Shown piece after piece: positions 61,352 to 64,000 of a DNA stretch of 64,000 bases. The translations under genes were made by a program, and so were the position numbers. The notes beneath the pieces were generated by a model that was not told the origin of the DNA, did no database searches, and saw only the letters and a program-made list of their open reading frames with translations. The stretch is taken from contig NZ_AP026867.1 of the NCBI RefSeq assembly GCF_026000115.1, positions 4,025,716-4,089,715 on the forward strand, read 5' to 3'. Source of the DNA: Aureispira anguillae (GTDB taxonomy: Bacteria > Bacteroidota > Bacteroidia > Chitinophagales > Saprospiraceae). Numbering within the stretch: position 1 is the stretch's first letter; every line of letters starts with the position of its first letter.

Positions 61352-61852
61352 TTACATCATATTGGACACTAAGATAGCATATACCTTCATCAGTTCTTCA
61401 GGATCAGGAACTCCTTTCTCGGTTAAGACTTCCACCATCTTCCCATTCGTGGAATAAGCTACCAATAAAAAACCATGCTTAGGAGGTAATTTCCTCTGGA
61501 GTAATTTTGCCACCTTTTTAACTTCCTCCTGATCCATTTCTTCATAGCCTTCTCCTAGCGCCTGTTCAACGTCTATTTCTTTTTGCCCAAATTTAAGCGT
61601 AATGGTTGCCATTGCCTTGATGTTCGCATTCGTTAAGGTAGGCTTTATGGCTTCAAATATCTGCTCACAATTTGCGCCATACAATGCCATTCTAACTACA
61701 TCAAATTCTAAGGTAATGCTATCCCAAACCACATAACCTAACTGCTCGTTTTGAACTACTAACTCTAGTTCTTGGGCTAATTCTTTGGCGGGAGCAATAT
61801 GTTTGTTTTCATAAGGAAACGATATAATTACGCCCTGTTCTTCCTTTTCCAT
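61352..61852 (-). CDS. hypothetical protein, 166 aa
   Basis: Unrecognised alpha/beta protein (LGYVVWDSITLEFDVVRMAL, later KHGFLLVAYSTNGKMVEVL). No membrane helix. Part of the early block between primase-helicase and membrane proteins. Confidence 0.55.
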   Translation of the reverse strand: MEKEEQGVIISFPYENKHIAPAKELAQELELVVQNEQLGYVVWDSITLEFDVVRMALYGANCEQIFEAIKPTLTNANIKAMATITLKFGQKEIDVEQALGEGYEEMDQEEVKKVAKLLQRKLPPKHGFLLVAYSTNGKMVEVLTEKGVPDPEELMKVYAILVSNMM

Positions 61853-61889
61853 AAGTTCTTCCTTTTTTATCCTTTGATTATGAATATTT

Positions 61890-62486
61890 TTATTGCTCTG
61901 CTCCTACTGAAGCAGCTCGTTCTAGTGGATTTATGGGATAGCGAAATTGAGTCCAATGCACCAATTTTAAACTCAATTCATTTTGCTTGGAATCCAAGGG
62001 TAAAAAATAGTCCAACAAAGCCTCCATCGAAGCAAAGCCATCATTTCTAGCCAATTCCTCCAATACAAAATTATTGTTGAGCGGCAGCCAATACTCCTTG
62101 TCATTGGATAGGGCTACGCTATAAGCGCCCCCTGCTTCAACGGGCTTGCTCAGCTTAACATATTGGATCGCAATCACCCTTCTAGCTGGACAAAACTCAA
62201 CCGCTGTAGATTTTGTTTTCATCAACAAAAATTCTATTTCATCCCCTACTTTTATGGGACTTTTTTGGCTTCTTAAACTGTGGTACTTGGGTGGAAAGCG
62301 GCGAAAACGATCCGCTACAGAATTCATAAATGGTTGGATCTGCTGCGCTCTTACCATGTTATTGTGCCATTCTTTGATCTCCTTTTTCTCTTGAGGTCCT
62401 TTGGCATAAATGTACAGCCCTGCTAATATCTTTTCCGCAAAGCCTGTTGCTTCCCCCTTAATTGTTTTTTCAAATTTTAGTTTCAT
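61890..62486 (-). CDS. ASCH/PUA-like domain protein
   Basis: 198 residues. The centre IKVGDEIEFLLMKTKSTAVE with ARRVIAIQYVKL, and the later ARNDGFASMEALLDYF, are the usual ASCH-like pattern (strand, strand, then DGF-SxEEF helix). ASCH domains bind or process nucleic acids. Common in phages. Confidence 0.65.
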   Translation of the reverse strand: MKLKFEKTIKGEATGFAEKILAGLYIYAKGPQEKKEIKEWHNNMVRAQQIQPFMNSVADRFRRFPPKYHSLRSQKSPIKVGDEIEFLLMKTKSTAVEFCPARRVIAIQYVKLSKPVEAGGAYSVALSNDKEYWLPLNNNFVLEELARNDGFASMEALLDYFLPLDSKQNELSLKLVHWTQFRYPINPLERAASVGAEQ

Positions 62487-62543
62487 GTTTACGACTTGTT
62501 TTGATGATAAAATAATAATTGAGGGGGCTGTATCTTTTGGGGC

Positions 62544-62858
62544 TTATTCTGGAGCTTTAATTTTTAAATGGTGTTCTTCTGTTATTGCTTCTAGTTCCTT
62601 TTTTGCTTTTTCCAATTCATCTATTAAAGTATTGATCTTATATAAGGTATTGTATTTGCCCTCTGGGCTTCCAAACTCGCCATGCAACAACGCTCGATTG
62701 TTACAATCGCTTATTGTTATTTGACAATCGTAAGAACTTCCCTTTTTATTGACATCTCCATACATACGGATTCGGATATAAGCTCCTCCATCATTTTCTG
62801 GACAGTTTAATAAGGCGATGGAATTGTAGTTTATTTTTTTTGTTTTTCGCTTGCTCAT
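62544..62858 (-). CDS. hypothetical protein, 104 aa
   Basis: 104 residues; a basic start, then a beta-rich core (GGAYIRIRMYGDVNKKG) and a long C-terminal helix. Unrecognised small early-block protein. Confidence 0.55.
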   Translation of the reverse strand: MSKRKTKKINYNSIALLNCPENDGGAYIRIRMYGDVNKKGSSYDCQITISDCNNRALLHGEFGSPEGKYNTLYKINTLIDELEKAKKELEAITEEHHLKIKAPE

Positions 62859-62885
62859 TGCTCTTGATTTATGGTCCTTACTTGT

Positions 62886-63119
62886 CTAGCCTACCTCTCC
62901 TTTTCTATTATAGGGTTGATTGATCTTTAATCCTTTTCTGTAATAATCTCCTCTTTTAAATTCCCAGCGCACTCCAGCACTTTTACCCTCTGTTATTAAG
63001 AGCGAATGGATTTCATCCAACCGCCTTATTACACTTGGATCAATAAAACGACTGTCTTTTAGTTGATCTTTGAGCGTTTGCCACTCCTCCAAAAGTGCTT
63101 GTCTTTTTTCTTTGTTCAT
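62886..63119 (-). CDS. hypothetical protein, 77 aa
   Basis: 77 residues; two helices (ALLEEWQTLKDQLKDSRF and VIRRLDEIHSLLI), then a basic strand. Its start overlaps the stop of the primase-helicase gene by 4 bp, so it is coupled to it. Unrecognised. Confidence 0.55.
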   Translation of the reverse strand: MNKEKRQALLEEWQTLKDQLKDSRFIDPSVIRRLDEIHSLLITEGKSAGVRWEFKRGDYYRKGLKINQPYNRKGEVG

Positions 63120-64000
63120 GATCTTCTACCTTTTTGTTTTTTAAATTGATTCACCTGCTGACTGGCTGCCGCCCATTCCTGCTCACTTAGGGAAATTGTT
63201 TTTGCGGGCTCTGGTTCCTCCATCAGATTTAGACCCAATTTCTCGTAATCAAAGACAAAGGCAGATGTATTTTTCTTCCCAAAACGAACCGCTTTTTTAG
63301 CCGCTATAAACGTATGATGGGATCTTAGGTAATGTAGTAAAGAGGTTCTATTTAAGCCCTGCTTACCATACTGGCTGTGGTGTTTTTCTCGGTACAAAGG
63401 ATAAGCCTTACTAAAAGAGATATACAGCAATAGCTTTGAGGGATGTTCCTTTGAGCCCTGTTTGATTAGATAATCCTCTCCATGTTTGAGGTATTGAGAA
63501 ACCGCCAAATATTCAACCAAAGACCAAAAGACCGACACCTCATTTTCATTGCTGATTTGTCGATTTTGCTCAAATAGATTGTCGGCGCAATTGTGAAATA
63601 TGGCATCTCTACTGAAGGGAAATTCTAGGCTATCTTTTAAGGATTCATACACCGCTAATAAGATGCTGTTGTTTTCTATCATTCGAGAAGAAACCCCTTC
63701 CGACTGGCAATGATTTCTCAGCTCAGCAAAAAGCTGGTTGTAGTTATCCAAAAAACGTTCTTCTATAATTGGGCGCAAGGTGCTCAGCTCTGCCGTGATC
63801 CCCGACAAGCTCCCTCGCAACGACTTTAATTGCTCCGCTAGATTCTTCTCTGCTTGGCTGTATTTTGTCTTCGAAAAAGACAAGGTGATACAACGGGTAA
63901 ACAGCGCCACATCTGCGGTTGGTAATTCTTGTCCAACCAATACTGCCGTGGAATAGATCTTTGTCTTTAAATTCTTAGTCGTTGACTTTTGACCTCGTTC
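63116..64000 (-). CDS. primase-helicase of element B, C-terminal part (cut by window edge)
   Basis: The frame is open to the window edge, so this is a partial gene of at least 294 residues. It aligns with the C-terminal third of the element A primase-helicase: VGQELPTADVALFTRCITLSF versus the same segment in A, then SLRGSLSGITAELSTLRP and the ending FGKKNTSAFVFDYEKLG. The Walker A and zinc finger would lie outside. An apparent TTG start at 63940 is not real. Confidence 0.85.
   Translation of the reverse strand, partial: ERGQKSTTKNLKTKIYSTAVLVGQELPTADVALFTRCITLSFSKTKYSQAEKNLAEQLKSLRGSLSGITAELSTLRPIIEERFLDNYNQLFAELRNHCQSEGVSSRMIENNSILLAVYESLKDSLEFPFSRDAIFHNCADNLFEQNRQISNENEVSVFWSLVEYLAVSQYLKHGEDYLIKQGSKEHPSKLLLYISFSKAYPLYREKHHSQYGKQGLNRTSLLHYLRSHHTFIAAKKAVRFGKKNTSAFVFDYEKLGLNLMEEPEPAKTISLSEQEWAAASQQVNQFKKQKGRRS

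Larger units (their letters stand above)
38660..64000. mobile_element. element B: tailless-phage-like provirus (right end outside window)
   Basis: Starts at the second att core. Parts: integrase, accessory cassette zone (39.9-46.4 kb), a continuous minus-strand block of lysis, membrane, capsid-candidate, packaging-ATPase and conserved genes, and the C-terminus of a primase-helicase cut by the window edge. A small P-loop packaging ATPase of P9/A32 type, absence of terminase, portal, tail or conjugation genes, and many single-TM proteins indicate a membrane-containing tailless phage. The right attachment site should lie beyond 64000. Confidence 0.75.

Noticed and set aside
63116-63940. Complete 274-aa gene starting at 63940
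   Set aside because: The codon there is TTG and the frame is open to the window edge, with matching homology upstream, so the gene is partial.

Overview
The window comes from a low-GC member of the Bacteroidota. Supporting signs are the Na+-NQR operon, the Bacteroidota form of arginine decarboxylase, a FISUMP-type lipoprotein, near-absent Shine-Dalgarno sequences and promoters of the TAnnTTTG class. A saprospirian relative such as Aureispira is a guess from general gene flavour, not something I can prove.

Region 1 (1-19.7 kb) is ordinary chromosome. It holds nqrABCDE (minus strand, nqrF presumably just left of the window), a secreted M6-like metalloprotease, an Rrf2 regulator + membrane protein + group III truncated haemoglobin cluster that looks like a nitrosative-stress unit, speA, a run of small housekeeping genes (methyltransferase, PAP2 phosphatase, rhodanese, TIGR04282 protein, papain-like protease, SDR, START-domain protein), accD, rimO and tRNA-Ala(GGC).

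Region 2 (19.8-38.7 kb), element A, is an integrated element of about 18.9 kb. It is bounded by the 15-bp 3' end of tRNA-Ala (19796-19810) and an exact copy at 38660-38674. It has its own tyrosine integrase, a type I restriction-modification system, a small block of unknown genes, a large DnaG-type primase-helicase, a divergent regulatory region with two paralogous HTH genes each preceded by an almost identical 157-bp leader, an array of TGTTGGAAA iterons, and a FISUMP lipoprotein.

Region 3 (38.7 kb to beyond 64 kb), element B, is a second element in tandem at the same site, with a homologous integrase. Next to the integrase lies an AT-rich accessory cassette zone (39.9-46.4 kb) of immunity-like, LRR, PLD-like and unknown genes separated by palindromic intergenic repeats. 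From 46.6 kb rightward is a long minus-strand block that reads as a tailless, membrane-containing dsDNA phage (Varidnaviria-like by inference). It has an A32/P9-type packaging ATPase, a compact TM-free protein with its own promoter and terminator as capsid candidate, about fifteen small single-TM proteins, and membrane-anchored murein hydrolases. The C-terminal part of a primase-helicase homologous to that of element A runs off the right edge.

The key observation is that A and B are collinear (primase - small genes - 81/86-aa gene - acidic coiled-coil membrane protein - 150-aa protein - GIY-YIG-like protein - variable cargo - integrase). In A the packaging ATPase is cleanly absent and the structural/lysis block is replaced by the type I R-M system. 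Element A therefore looks like a satellite, or a domesticated relative, of a tailless phage like B, sitting next to a potential helper. This is inferred from gene content and order only.
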